Assembly: GCF_002278135.3 (NCBI RefSeq)
Contig: NZ_CP029425.2
Coordinates: forward strand, 8,160,001 to 8,224,000
Source: Bradyrhizobium ottawaense
Lineage (GTDB): Bacteria > Pseudomonadota > Alphaproteobacteria > Rhizobiales > Xanthobacteraceae
Direction: 5' to 3'
Length of the DNA: 64,000 bases
A model generated the notes under the pieces. The model had not been told where the DNA came from, made no database searches, and saw only the letters and a program-made list of their open reading frames with translations. Shown in pieces: positions 25,500-33,308 of this stretch (the stretch's first letter is position 1; each line of letters begins with the position of its first letter). A program made the position numbers and the translations under genes.

Positions 25500-25553
25500 C
25501 CAGCTTTCGTGACCTCGCCCTGAGAGGTCGTCTTGAAGCAGAAGGAGTGTGCC

Positions 25554-26018
25554 GTGCTGCCTCTTCCAAAAATCGCGCTCACCGCATCGGACTATCCGCG
25601 ACTCGAACGGCTTGCCCGCCTTGCCGCCCAAAAAGGCGACCTGGACGGGATATTCCTCATCAGTGAGATCAACCGCGCCGACATCGTGCCGAACGATTGG
25701 GACGATCTCCGTTCGCGCGTGACCGTGGGATCATGGGTCACCTGTTGCACGAACTGGGGCGTTCCGCGTCGCATCGTGCAATTGGCCTGGCCCGAGGAGT
25801 GTTGGTCGGATCCCGCCCGCATTTCGGTCCTGACACCATTGGGGGCAGCCTTGATCGGCCTGCAGGTCGGCGACCAAATGCCATACATCCTCGCCGGCTG
25901 CCTGAACGTCGTCAGGGTTCAGAACGTCACCCAATCAAGCCCCAACGTCGTCCCGCTCTTCCGGGCTCATCGGCGCAGCAAGCCGCGCGATGACGATCCC
26001 GGACCAACTGCAGCATAG
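25554..26018 (+). CDS. Rnk/GreA-C-like protein, divergent copy
   Basis: A 154-residue protein. GTG 25554 is chosen because AAGGAG lies 7 bases upstream; a TTG at 25533 precedes that site. Residues 4-100 follow the nucleoside-diphosphate-kinase-regulator pattern: an N-terminal helical region (ALTASDYPRLERLARLAAQ) and ISVLTPLGAALIGLQVGDQ from the GreA/GreB C-terminal domain. The middle has VGSWVTCCTNWGV, a double cysteine not found in its neighbour. The last 30 residues are a basic, unstructured tail. It ends 10 bases before a paralog, so the pair is a tandem duplication. Confidence 0.72.
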   Translation: MLPLPKIALTASDYPRLERLARLAAQKGDLDGIFLISEINRADIVPNDWDDLRSRVTVGSWVTCCTNWGVPRRIVQLAWPEECWSDPARISVLTPLGAALIGLQVGDQMPYILAGCLNVVRVQNVTQSSPNVVPLFRAHRRSKPRDDDPGPTAA

Positions 26019-26028
26019 GAGACATCAA

Positions 26029-26442
26029 ATGCACAACTTCGAAACCGAGATTCGGCGAGACCAGCCGGCGTTGCCGCCGATCAAGATCACGGAAGACGAA
26101 TCGCGACGTCTCAGCTCGCTGGCGAATTCGACCATGGATCTGTTTCCCCGTGTCGCGCAGTTTCTGGCGCGCGAACTGGAGCGCGCGTCGGTCGCCGCAG
26201 AGAACGATTTGCGCGGCGTAGTCAGGATGGGCTCCAAAGTAACCTATCGCGATGACGAGAAAGGTGCCAGCCGGGAGATCGTGCTGGTCTATCCGCACGA
26301 GGCGAACATCGAACTCAACCGGGTCTCGATTCTGACGCCTGTTGGCGCGGCCCTGATCGGCCTCTCGGTGGGGCAGCGGATCGAGTTCGAGACGCCGGAC
26401 AAGCGCACCAGGGGGCTGACCGTTCTGGCCGTCTCCGAATGA
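26029..26442 (+). CDS. nucleoside diphosphate kinase regulator (Rnk/GreA-C family)
   Basis: A 137-residue protein with TAGGAG before ATG 26029. It has the full family pattern: PPIKITEDESRRLSSLAN, VVRMGSKVTYRDDEKGASREIVLVYPHEAN, and VSILTPVGAALIGLSVGQRIEFETPD. Rnk proteins bind RNA polymerase through this FKBP-like domain but lack the GreA coiled coil that reaches the active site. It follows the divergent copy by 10 bases in one operon. It is about 35% identical by eye in the shared core. The target in this organism is not known. Confidence 0.85.
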   Translation: MHNFETEIRRDQPALPPIKITEDESRRLSSLANSTMDLFPRVAQFLARELERASVAAENDLRGVVRMGSKVTYRDDEKGASREIVLVYPHEANIELNRVSILTPVGAALIGLSVGQRIEFETPDKRTRGLTVLAVSE

Positions 26443-26499
26443 GGGCTGTCATCCGACCGAGCAGAACACTCTAGCGAGGCCAGATAGAAGCGGAGCGTG

Positions 26500-26532
26500 C
26501 TTGCGCAATGTTTCGCAATGCGCAGGCACCCT
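26500..26532. terminator. hairpin between convergent genes
   Basis: GTGCTTGCGCA and TGCGCAGGCAC pair over 11 positions with one G-T, around an 11-base loop. It lies between the convergent Rnk-like and TctC-like genes and probably helps end one or both transcripts, though no T-run follows on either strand. Confidence 0.4.
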
Positions 26533-26541
26533 CCTGCTGTC

Positions 26542-27576
26542 CTACTGCACCTCGATGTTGGCATCCTTGATCAGCTTGCGCCAGCGTTCCTCCTCCTGCG
26601 CGACATAGCGATCGAGCTGTTCCGGAGCGCCGCCGACCATGATGAGGCCTTCGTTGGCCTCCAGCTTCTTGAAAGCGCCGGACTGAACCGCCTTTGCGAT
26701 GGCCTGATTGAGACGCGCAATCACCGGAGCGGGCGTCTTGGCCGGAGCGTACAATCCGTACCAGGATTCGGCGGCGTAGCCGGGCACTCCGGCCTCGGCG
26801 ACAGCAGGCAATTGCGGAAATGCCGCCGAACGTTCGGCTGACGTGACAGCCAGCGCCCGGAGCTGGCCTGTAGCTACCAGCGACGCCGCGCTCGCCACCG
26901 TGGTGAACATCACGTCGATCTGTCCGCCTAAGAGATCGCTGATCGCAGGCGCCGCGCCCTTGTAGGGCACCGCCGTCATCTTGACCTTCGCCATCGCATT
27001 GAACAGCTCGCCCGCGAGATGGGCCGAGGTGCCGGTGCCGAACGTCCCGAAATTGAGCTTGCCGGGATTGGCCTTGGCTTCAGTGATCAAATCGGAGATC
27101 GAGTTGATCTTGGATGCGGGGTTGACGACGACGATATTGAAGGATCGCGCGATCAGCGAGACCGCCGCGAAATCCTTGTGCGGATCGAACGGCAGCTTCT
27201 TGTACAGGCTCGGATTGACCGCGTGCGCGAAGGTCGCCATCAGCAGCGAATAGCCGTCGGGCTCGCTGGTCGCCACCGTCTGGGTCCCGATGATGGTCCC
27301 GGCGCCCGGCTTGTTCTCGATGATGACGGACTTGCCGAGATCCGTCTGGATTTCCTGCGCCGTCGTTCGCGCCATGATGTCGGTCCCGCCGCCGGCTGCG
27401 AAGGGCACCACGATCTTGATGATCTTGTCGGGATATTCCGCGCGCGCCGGCGAGGCGCCCAGCCCGGCGACCGCCAGCACGACGGCACAAGCGAGGATGG
27501 CGAGGTTCAGCCAGCGCCGCACGGCGAAGCCTTTCCTGCGCGCGCCGTCGTGATTGATGATTCCGCCGCTGGCCAT
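26542..27576 (-). CDS. tripartite tricarboxylate transporter (Bug/TctC) substrate-binding protein
   Basis: A 344-residue protein if started at ATG 27576 (GGAG six bases upstream); ATG 27606, overlapping the previous gene's stop, is also possible. Signal peptide RRWLNLAILACAVVLAVAGLGASPARA is followed by the family signature YPDKIIKIVVPFAAGGGTDIMART and GTIIGTQTVATSEPDGYSLLMAT, NFGTFGTGTSAHLAGELF, PYKGAAPAISDLLGGQIDVMF and GYAAESWYGLYAPAKTP. Bug proteins bind carboxylates in the periplasm. No membrane subunits are adjacent. It follows the acyl-CoA ligase, so it may deliver that enzyme's acid substrate. Confidence 0.9.
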   Translation of the reverse strand: MASGGIINHDGARRKGFAVRRWLNLAILACAVVLAVAGLGASPARAEYPDKIIKIVVPFAAGGGTDIMARTTAQEIQTDLGKSVIIENKPGAGTIIGTQTVATSEPDGYSLLMATFAHAVNPSLYKKLPFDPHKDFAAVSLIARSFNIVVVNPASKINSISDLITEAKANPGKLNFGTFGTGTSAHLAGELFNAMAKVKMTAVPYKGAAPAISDLLGGQIDVMFTTVASAASLVATGQLRALAVTSAERSAAFPQLPAVAEAGVPGYAAESWYGLYAPAKTPAPVIARLNQAIAKAVQSGAFKKLEANEGLIMVGGAPEQLDRYVAQEEERWRKLIKDANIEVQ

Positions 27577-27598
27577 CTGGAGCTCCATCCGATTTTGT

Positions 27599-29686
27599 TC
27601 AGACATCGAGAACAACCAATCCGTCTGCTGCCTTCACGCCCCGGCCCGCCGGCAGCACGAAGACCGGGTTGATTTCGGCCTCGACGAGGTGATCGCCGAA
27701 TTGCGCAACCATGCGCGAGAAAGCGACGACCGCTTCCGCGAGCGCTTCGACATCGCATTTCGGCCGGCCGCGAAAACCGTCCAGCAATGGCCATGTGACG
27801 AGATCGCGCGCCATCGCGAGGGCGTCGGCATGGCTGAGGCCGGCACCCGTTGGCAGCAGGCGCATCGTCGTGTCCTTGAACAGTTCGGCGGTGACGCCGC
27901 CCATTCCGAGGAGGATGGCCGTTCCCAGGGGATCGCGATGCATTCCGAGAATGATCTCGACGCCGCCTGAAATCATCTCCTGAACCAGGAATTGGGCGGG
28001 CCGCGTCCCGACCTTGGCCTCGACCTCGTCCGCCATCTTCATCAGGCGGCTGCCGATGGCTTCGGCGGTCAGGTTGACCGCGACGCCGCCGAGATCGCTC
28101 TTGTGCGCGATCTCGCGCGAGAGGATCTTGAGCACGACCCGGCCGCCGAGGTCGCGCGCCGCCTGCTCGGCTTCGCGCGCCGTCGCGACCACTTTCTCTG
28201 CCACGACCGGAACACCAAAGCGGGCGAACAGCGCTTTGGCCTGTGCTTCGTCGAGCGATCCCGCCGGGAAGTCGCTGACATCGACCGCCGTCAGGGGCGA
28301 GGTGGGTGTCTGGACCTGCTCCGGCGCTCCGGCCCGCAAGAGCCCGTCGAGCGCAGCCGTGCAGCTCTCGGCGGAGGTGTAGGCCGGGACGCCTCGGCGG
28401 GTGAGGACGGAAACCACCTTGGGCGCGTAGGGGCTCACATAGGCAATGACGGGCTTGTCGCTGAGCGGCAGGCAGTCGTGGATGGCATCGGCCATCAGGC
28501 CCGGCGATCCCACCGCTGACGAGCCGGCAATGACGACCAGCGCATCGTAGGAGGGACTTGCGAGCAGGATGCGGATCGCGGCACGAAGCAGATCCGGCTG
28601 CAGACCGGCCAAGGTCACATCGATCGGATTGCGATCGAGATTGGCTTGCGGTCCCGACTGCAGGGCGCGCAATTGCGCGGCAGTCTCAGGGTCGGGGGCG
28701 GGCGTTGCAAAGCCGGCGACGCCGAGACTGTCTGATACGATCGTGCCGGCGCCGCCGGTCGAGGTGAGAATCGCAACACGCCGGCCGGACAGCTTCCGTC
28801 CCGCACCAAGGGCTGCGGGAATGTCGAGCAGGTCTTCGAAGGTTTTGGCGCGGATCACGCCGAGTTGCCTGAACAAGGCGTCATACATGCGGTCCGAGCC
28901 GGCAAGCGCGCCGGTGTGCGAGACGGCCGCTTGTGCGCCTGCCTCCGATCGACCGATCTTGAAAGCGACGATTGGCTTGCCGGCGCGTCGCGCTTTCAGA
29001 ACCGACTCGCGAAAGCGAGATGGATTGCGGATCGCCTCGACATAGAGCGCAATGACGCTGGTTGCGCTGTCGCCGGCGAGAAAGTCGATGAAATCAGCGA
29101 GTTCGAGATCGGCTTCGTTGCTGGTCGACACCAGCTTCGACAGCCCGACCCCGCGCGCCGCAGCGCGCGACAGCAAGGCTCCGAGAATGCCCCCGCTCTG
29201 CGAGATCAACCCGATGGATCCCGCCGGGAAGTCATCCATCGCCAGCGCGCCCGACGCCGACAGCACGATATTGTCGGTGAGGTTGACGAGGCCGATCGTG
29301 TTCGGCCCGAGGATCCGCATGGAGCCGGCGGCTTGCATGAGCTGTTGCTGGCGCGCGGCGCCTTCCGCCCCGGCTTCGGTGAAACCGCTGGCGAGAACGA
29401 TCGCGGCGGCAGCCCCCCGCTCGGACAATTCGCGCACCGCGATGTGCGCGCGCTCGGCGCCAAGCAGGACAAGACCGACATCAGGCACATCGGGCAGCGA
29501 GGCGACGTCGGGGTAGCAGGTCAGACCGCCGATGTTCTCGACCTTCGGATTGACGGGATAGATCGCACCCGCAAAGCCATGCTTCCGGAGATAGGACACC
29601 GGGCGCCCCGACGTCTTGCTCGGGTCCGCCGATGCACCGATGACAGCGACGCTACGCGGCCGGATCAGGCGTTCGATCGCATCCAT
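27599..29686 (-). CDS. ADP-forming acyl-CoA synthetase/acetate-CoA ligase family protein
   Basis: A 695-residue protein with alpha and beta parts fused, as in the NDP-forming acyl-CoA synthetases. The CoA-binding domain begins LIRPRSVAVIGASADPSKTSGRPVSYLRKHGF. The ligase domain carries SQSGGILGALLSRAAARGVG and VSHTGALAGSDRMYDALFRQLGV. The C-terminal ATP-grasp part (about 470-690) has GRVVLKILSREIAHKSDLGGVAVNL and QEMISGGVEIILGMHRDPLGTAILLGMGGV. The family links acid to CoA with NTP through a phospho-His. It lies 3 bases after the enoyl-CoA hydratase and overlaps or abuts the TctC-like gene, one operon for an acyl substrate. Confidence 0.9.
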   Translation of the reverse strand: MDAIERLIRPRSVAVIGASADPSKTSGRPVSYLRKHGFAGAIYPVNPKVENIGGLTCYPDVASLPDVPDVGLVLLGAERAHIAVRELSERGAAAAIVLASGFTEAGAEGAARQQQLMQAAGSMRILGPNTIGLVNLTDNIVLSASGALAMDDFPAGSIGLISQSGGILGALLSRAAARGVGLSKLVSTSNEADLELADFIDFLAGDSATSVIALYVEAIRNPSRFRESVLKARRAGKPIVAFKIGRSEAGAQAAVSHTGALAGSDRMYDALFRQLGVIRAKTFEDLLDIPAALGAGRKLSGRRVAILTSTGGAGTIVSDSLGVAGFATPAPDPETAAQLRALQSGPQANLDRNPIDVTLAGLQPDLLRAAIRILLASPSYDALVVIAGSSAVGSPGLMADAIHDCLPLSDKPVIAYVSPYAPKVVSVLTRRGVPAYTSAESCTAALDGLLRAGAPEQVQTPTSPLTAVDVSDFPAGSLDEAQAKALFARFGVPVVAEKVVATAREAEQAARDLGGRVVLKILSREIAHKSDLGGVAVNLTAEAIGSRLMKMADEVEAKVGTRPAQFLVQEMISGGVEIILGMHRDPLGTAILLGMGGVTAELFKDTTMRLLPTGAGLSHADALAMARDLVTWPLLDGFRGRPKCDVEALAEAVVAFSRMVAQFGDHLVEAEINPVFVLPAGRGVKAADGLVVLDV

Positions 29687-29689
29687 GGC

Positions 29690-30481
29690 TCAATCCTTCG
29701 ACGCGGATTGCGCAAGGAACGCCGTCACGGCGTCGCGATGCTCCGCGCTGGTGTAGCAGATGGCCTGCGCCTGGCTGCCGAGACTGAAAATGTCGTGCGC
29801 GGAATGCTCGAACGTCTCGTTCAGAATCTTCTTGCCCAACGCCAACGCGGTGGGAGAGCCCTGAGCCAGTTCGACCGCCCAGGCCTGCGCGGCCGACAGG
29901 AGCTCGCTCGAGGTCACCTTGCGATCGACGATGCCGAGCGCGAGCGCTTCGTCGGCCTCGACGACGCGTCCAGTGAAGATCAGCTCCTTCGCCTTGGGAA
30001 GCCCGACCCGGCGCGGCAGAAAATACAGGCCGCCGCCGTCGGGGATCAAACCGCGCTTGATGTAGGACCAGGTGAACTTCGATCGCTCCGTGCCCATGAC
30101 GAAGTCGCAGGCCAGCGCGGTGTCCGCACCGAGGCCCGCCGCAGCGCCGTTGACGGCGGCGATCGTCGGCTTCGGCAGCCCGAGCAGGAACGATTGCACG
30201 TGATGCACGCCCTGCTGACGGCTCCATCCGTTGAATGCAACTTCGCCCTGCGGCGCCGCGAGCCGGCGCTTCATTCCGCTGATATCGCCGCCGGCGCAGA
30301 ACGCACTGCCGCGCCCCGTCAGCACCAGAGCCTTGATGGCCCTCTCGCGAGCCACGGTTTCGAGCGCAGCGACGAACTCGGCGCGCATGTCGTCGCTCAT
30401 GGCGTTGCGCCGGTCCGGCCGGTTGAATGCAATCGTCGCGACACCGGCCTCGACGGAAAATTCGATGAGCTGATAGGACAT
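29690..30481 (-). CDS. enoyl-CoA hydratase/isomerase family protein
   Basis: A 263-residue crotonase-fold protein; ATG 30481 has GGGAG upstream. Oxyanion-hole motifs are RGSAFCAGGDISGMKRR and NGAAAGLGADTALACDFVMG. At the position of one hydratase Glu an Asp is found (GADTALACD against the usual GGCELA), so simple hydration is uncertain. The later GLIPDGGGLYFLPRRVGLPKAKELIFTGRVVEADEALALGIVDR is standard. It is the first gene of the operon with the CoA ligase and TctC-like protein, divergent from the IclR gene. It acts on an unidentified acyl-CoA. Confidence 0.9.
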   Translation of the reverse strand: MSYQLIEFSVEAGVATIAFNRPDRRNAMSDDMRAEFVAALETVARERAIKALVLTGRGSAFCAGGDISGMKRRLAAPQGEVAFNGWSRQQGVHHVQSFLLGLPKPTIAAVNGAAAGLGADTALACDFVMGTERSKFTWSYIKRGLIPDGGGLYFLPRRVGLPKAKELIFTGRVVEADEALALGIVDRKVTSSELLSAAQAWAVELAQGSPTALALGKKILNETFEHSAHDIFSLGSQAQAICYTSAEHRDAVTAFLAQSASKD

Positions 30482-30641
30482 GGCAAGCTCCCTGGCTGGA
30501 GTCGGATCGATCGCCGCGACGCATTGCGGATGTCGAATGCCGATTTCAGGCCGTGCCGTTTCCTCGTTGAGCCCCAGCACGGCCGGGCGTTCTTCTTCGC
30601 TGGGCTGATAGCGGCTTGCGCCCGCCGTAACATCCCCCTAA

Positions 30642-30656
30642 TTCCACTTAGTGGAA
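30642..30656. promoter_or_regulatory. palindrome in the IclR divergent promoter, candidate operator
   Basis: TTCCACTTAGTGGAA is a perfect 6-bp inverted repeat with a 3-base centre. It lies 20 bases before the IclR start and about 160 bases before the hydratase start. IclR-family operators are 13-15 bp dyads built on TTCC/GGAA-type half-sites, so the fit in size, sequence and place is good. Repression of the catabolic operon and self-regulation are inferred. Confidence 0.65.
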
Positions 30657-30675
30657 ACGCTGAGCGGAGGCTGAT

Positions 30676-31452
30676 GTGCCGCAGGTACGCAGATATGCGG
30701 GCGGGGTTGACGGCAACCGGTCGCTCGAACGGGGCATCGAGATCCTCCGGTCGTTCCGGCCCGGCGTCGACACGCTTGGCAACGGCGAGATTTCGGAGCG
30801 AACAGGATTGCCGCGATCGACGGTCAGCCGGCTGACGCGAACGCTGGTCAATTCCGGGATGCTCGACGAGGTCCGTAACCAGCGGACCTACCGGCTTGCC
30901 GCATCCGTCATCAGCATCGGTCACGCGATGCGGACGGGATCACCGGTGCTCAACGCGATCGGACCGATGATGCGGGCCGAATCGGCCAAGCGCCGGCTCA
31001 ACGTCGGGCTCGCGACCGCGGATCGCACCATGATGGTTTACCTGGAGTCGATCCGCTACAGCCCGCGCGCGGCACTGCGCAACGTCGTCGCCGGCCAGCA
31101 GGTCCCGATGGAGTTAACGTCGCTCGGTCGCGCTTATCTCGCCGGCATTGCCGAGGCCGAGCGCGAGCGATTGCTGAAACTGTTCAAGCGGCGCAGCACT
31201 GCGGCCACGAAGGCGCTGCTTGCGGACGTCAGGACATCGATACGCTCGGTCGAACGCAACGGCTATTGCGCGGTGTCGTGGCAACCCGGCGTTCTCGCCG
31301 TTGCCACGCCCATCGTGCTGGCCGGGCTTCCGGTCTACGCGCTCAACATGAGCCTGCAGAATGTCGATCGGTCCGAGGCGCTGGCCAGCGAGATCGGCGC
31401 CTACCTCAACGCCTTCGCGGCCAAGTGCAAGGAGGTGCTGGCGGGCGGTTGA
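30676..31452 (+). CDS. IclR family transcriptional regulator
   Basis: A 258-residue protein from GTG 30676 with GGAGG five bases upstream. The winged HTH is at about 14-75 (NRSLERGIEILRSFRPGV, NGEISERTGLPRSTVSRLTRTLVNSGMLDEV, TYRLAASVISIGHAM). The effector domain follows (LNVGLATADRTMMVYLESI, QQVPMELTSLGRAYLAG, NGYCAVSWQPGVLAVATPIVL, VYALNMSLQN). IclR regulators sense small acids through this domain. It is divergent from the hydratase-ligase-TctC operon, its probable target, with a dyad between. Confidence 0.92.
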   Translation: MPQVRRYAGGVDGNRSLERGIEILRSFRPGVDTLGNGEISERTGLPRSTVSRLTRTLVNSGMLDEVRNQRTYRLAASVISIGHAMRTGSPVLNAIGPMMRAESAKRRLNVGLATADRTMMVYLESIRYSPRAALRNVVAGQQVPMELTSLGRAYLAGIAEAERERLLKLFKRRSTAATKALLADVRTSIRSVERNGYCAVSWQPGVLAVATPIVLAGLPVYALNMSLQNVDRSEALASEIGAYLNAFAAKCKEVLAGG

Positions 31453-31467
31453 AGCCGGCCGGCGCCG

Positions 31468-32370
31468 TTACAATTTCCCGTAGACCCGCCCGGCGACCGC
31501 CTTCAGGCGCTCGACCGAGCCGGACTCCGGATGCGGCTTGACCGGCGCGAACAGGATCGAAGCCTGCCTGCCGTTCTTCCAGACATAGATGGTGACGGCG
31601 TTGCCGTTGCCCTTGGTGCAGGAATACTCGCCGAACGCTTCACTGCCGAGCTCTTGTATCGCCGTGTGCTTGCAGGGGCCTGCGCGTTTCATCATGCCGA
31701 TGGCGGTGTCGCGCGAGGTCGCGATCACCGCGACGGTCATGGTGTTGGCCTCGCGATCGAACATCATGCAGCTGCCCGCGCCGGTCCGCTGCACCGTCAG
31801 CGTGCCCGTGTCGAGAAAGCCGTCGGCATCCGCGGCCGTGAGCCACTCGCAATTGCCGAACCGTTCGCTGCTCTTGCTCACGCTGCCTATGGCCACGCGC
31901 GCGGCTTCGGTGACCGGCCCGAGCAGCGCTTCATCAGCGCGCCGGCCGATCGGATAGACGGTGATCTGCAGAATGTAATCGCCGGACAAGGCGACGACCG
32001 AGGCTTCCTGGCGCTCGGCGCCGGCCGCGCTCGTTCCGCCCTGGCCTTCGTCGCCGATCCCCGCGACTGCGTTGAGCGGCATGCGCTCGCCAAGCGTCTT
32101 GACGAAGGTCGCGTACAATTCCCTGGCGCGGTCCTTGTCGGGATTGCGGAACACGGAGAGCATCATCGTGTCGCCGCGCCCGGCCTGGTAGATGCAGCCG
32201 CGGCCGTCCTGATTTGAAATCAGTGACCATTTGAGCGCCGGCATCGCACGGGCGAGCTCCTGGGCGCTGATGAACGGGCAGGTTTCGGCCGCGCGCGCGG
32301 GAAGCACCGGGACGGCTGCGATTGCAAGGAACAGAACGAGGCAGGAGAACAGACGACCGATGGTACGCAT
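31468..32370 (-). CDS. hypothetical exported protein with two similar cysteine-bearing halves
   Basis: A 300-residue protein with signal peptide RLFSCLVLFLAIAAVPVLPARA. Each half begins with a cysteine segment (ETCPFISAQELARAMPAL and GNCEWLTAADADGFLDTG), then a second cysteine strand (DGRGCIYQAGRGDTMMLSV and GAGSCMMFDREANTMTVAV), then a helix. This suggests an internal duplication, each copy with a disulfide, as in small DUF3558-like periplasmic domains. A further pair of cysteines is in the second half (GPCKHTAIQEL, GEYSCTKGNG). The function is unknown. It converges on the IclR gene. Confidence 0.65.
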   Translation of the reverse strand: MRTIGRLFSCLVLFLAIAAVPVLPARAAETCPFISAQELARAMPALKWSLISNQDGRGCIYQAGRGDTMMLSVFRNPDKDRARELYATFVKTLGERMPLNAVAGIGDEGQGGTSAAGAERQEASVVALSGDYILQITVYPIGRRADEALLGPVTEAARVAIGSVSKSSERFGNCEWLTAADADGFLDTGTLTVQRTGAGSCMMFDREANTMTVAVIATSRDTAIGMMKRAGPCKHTAIQELGSEAFGEYSCTKGNGNAVTIYVWKNGRQASILFAPVKPHPESGSVERLKAVAGRVYGKL

Positions 32371-32394
32371 GGGACGTACTTACTACCGAAACGC

Positions 32395-32468
32395 CGCGCC
32401 CGGAACAATTCGAACGTCCGCCCCTCAGATCCGTCGCCTGATGCTCTATCGAGCCGATGGCCCGGCCA
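32395..32468 (-). pseudogene. decayed tRNA-Arg copy
   Basis: The stretch matches the intact tRNA-Arg at 32929-33005 closely in the T arm, variable loop and 3' acceptor side: CGCGCCCGGAACAATTCGAA against CGCGCCCGGAACGATTCGAA. The 5' half is much more diverged. On the minus strand the acceptor stem no longer pairs (GGCCGGGCC start) and the conserved T33 is lost in the anticodon loop, though ACG remains. It is not a functional tRNA. The better-kept 3' half is what an old integrase attachment site would leave. Confidence 0.6.
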
Positions 32469-32487
32469 AGTCAGCGCAGGGCCGTCG

Positions 32488-32844
32488 TCACTGCCCGTTA
32501 TATTCGGCCCAGCAATCCGCCGTTTCATAGACCCGGACCGCCGACAGCTGTCGAAGGCTCGGCTTCAACCGGTCCCAGATCCAGATCGCGATATTCTCGG
32601 CGGTGGGGTTCTCGAGGCCTTTGACCTCGTTCAGGCAGTGGTGATCCAGCGCGCCCAGGATGTCGGCGAAGCATTTTTCGATGTCGAAGAAATCCGCGAC
32701 GAAGCCGGTGTGCGGATCGACCGGCCCGTCCAGCTGGACCTCGACCCGGTAGGAATGACCGTGCAGCCGGCGGCATCGGTGGGTCTCGGGCACGTTCGGC
32801 AGCCGATGCGCCGCCTCGAACTTGAACGCCTGCGATATCTTCAT
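32488..32844 (-). CDS. queD: 6-carboxy-5,6,7,8-tetrahydropterin synthase QueD
   Basis: A 118-residue protein; ATG 32844 has GAGGAG upstream. Zinc-binding His13, His28 and His30 lie in EAAHRLP and LHGHSYRVEV. The catalytic Cys24 is in THRCRR, and a His/Asp pair is in LDHHCLNEV. The C-terminal Glu107 in VYETADCW closes the pterin site. The length and Cys place it with QueD, which converts dihydroneopterin triphosphate on the way to queuosine, rather than with animal PTPS. It sits between the intact and decayed tRNA-Arg copies, away from other queuosine genes. Confidence 0.92.
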   Translation of the reverse strand: MKISQAFKFEAAHRLPNVPETHRCRRLHGHSYRVEVQLDGPVDPHTGFVADFFDIEKCFADILGALDHHCLNEVKGLENPTAENIAIWIWDRLKPSLRQLSAVRVYETADCWAEYNGQ

Positions 32845-32928
32845 TCCGCTCCTCACACGGCATCGCCATCCGGTCTCGGGCCCGTCTGGCGACCAGATGC
32901 TGCTAGGTCCTGACCTTTCGGCGAAGAA

Positions 32929-33005
32929 TGGCGCGCCCGGAACGATTCGAACGTCCGACCCTCAGATTCGTAGTCTGATGCTCTATCCAGCTGAGCTACG
33001 GGCGC
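32929..33005 (-). tRNA. tRNA-Arg (anticodon ACG)
   Basis: On the minus strand the acceptor stem GCGCCCG pairs with CGGGCGC. A D arm GCTCAGCTGGATAGAGC, an anticodon arm TCAGA-CTACGAA-TCTGA with ACG at 34-36, and a T arm with GTTCGAAT follow. The discriminator is G and CCA is encoded. The anticodon is normally edited to ICG by TadA and reads CGU, CGC and CGA. Length is 77 nt. Confidence 0.95.
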
Positions 33006-33150
33006 GTTTTTCGCGAACAGTGCGGACCTAAGCCCGCAGGCAGCCTCCGGACAGCGCCGGAGGGGTGCGAAAGAGCGCTCTGACTAACCGCTCTTGCCCC
33101 GATTGGCAAGGTCCGGGATGGGGAGATTTTGCAAGGAAATGACGGGGTCG

Positions 33151-33253
33151 GTGTCATTCCGGGATGGCCCAATGGGCCAGACCCGAAATCCATAACCCCC
33201 GCTGGTGGCTATGGATTTCCGGGCTCGCGACGTCGTCGCGCCCGGGAATGACG
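33151..33253. repeat. intergenic palindromic repeat, family B variant
   Basis: GTCATTCCGGG near the left edge and CCCGGGAATGAC near the right are complementary. Inside are a second pair, AATCCATA and TATGGATT, around a short loop. It is one of a family of elements found in most gaps after this point, and fills most of the 300 bases between the tRNA and the kinase gene. Confidence 0.7.
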
Positions 33254-33308
33254 GATAGATGAGTGCTCCAGACCCTGCAATGACGGAAGAACTCGGCCTT
33301 GGGCCGAC

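Noticed and set aside
33151..33253. The arrays of palindromic repeats as a CRISPR array
   Set aside because: The copies are kilobases apart between genes, not a series of short repeats with regular spacers, and no cas gene is present.
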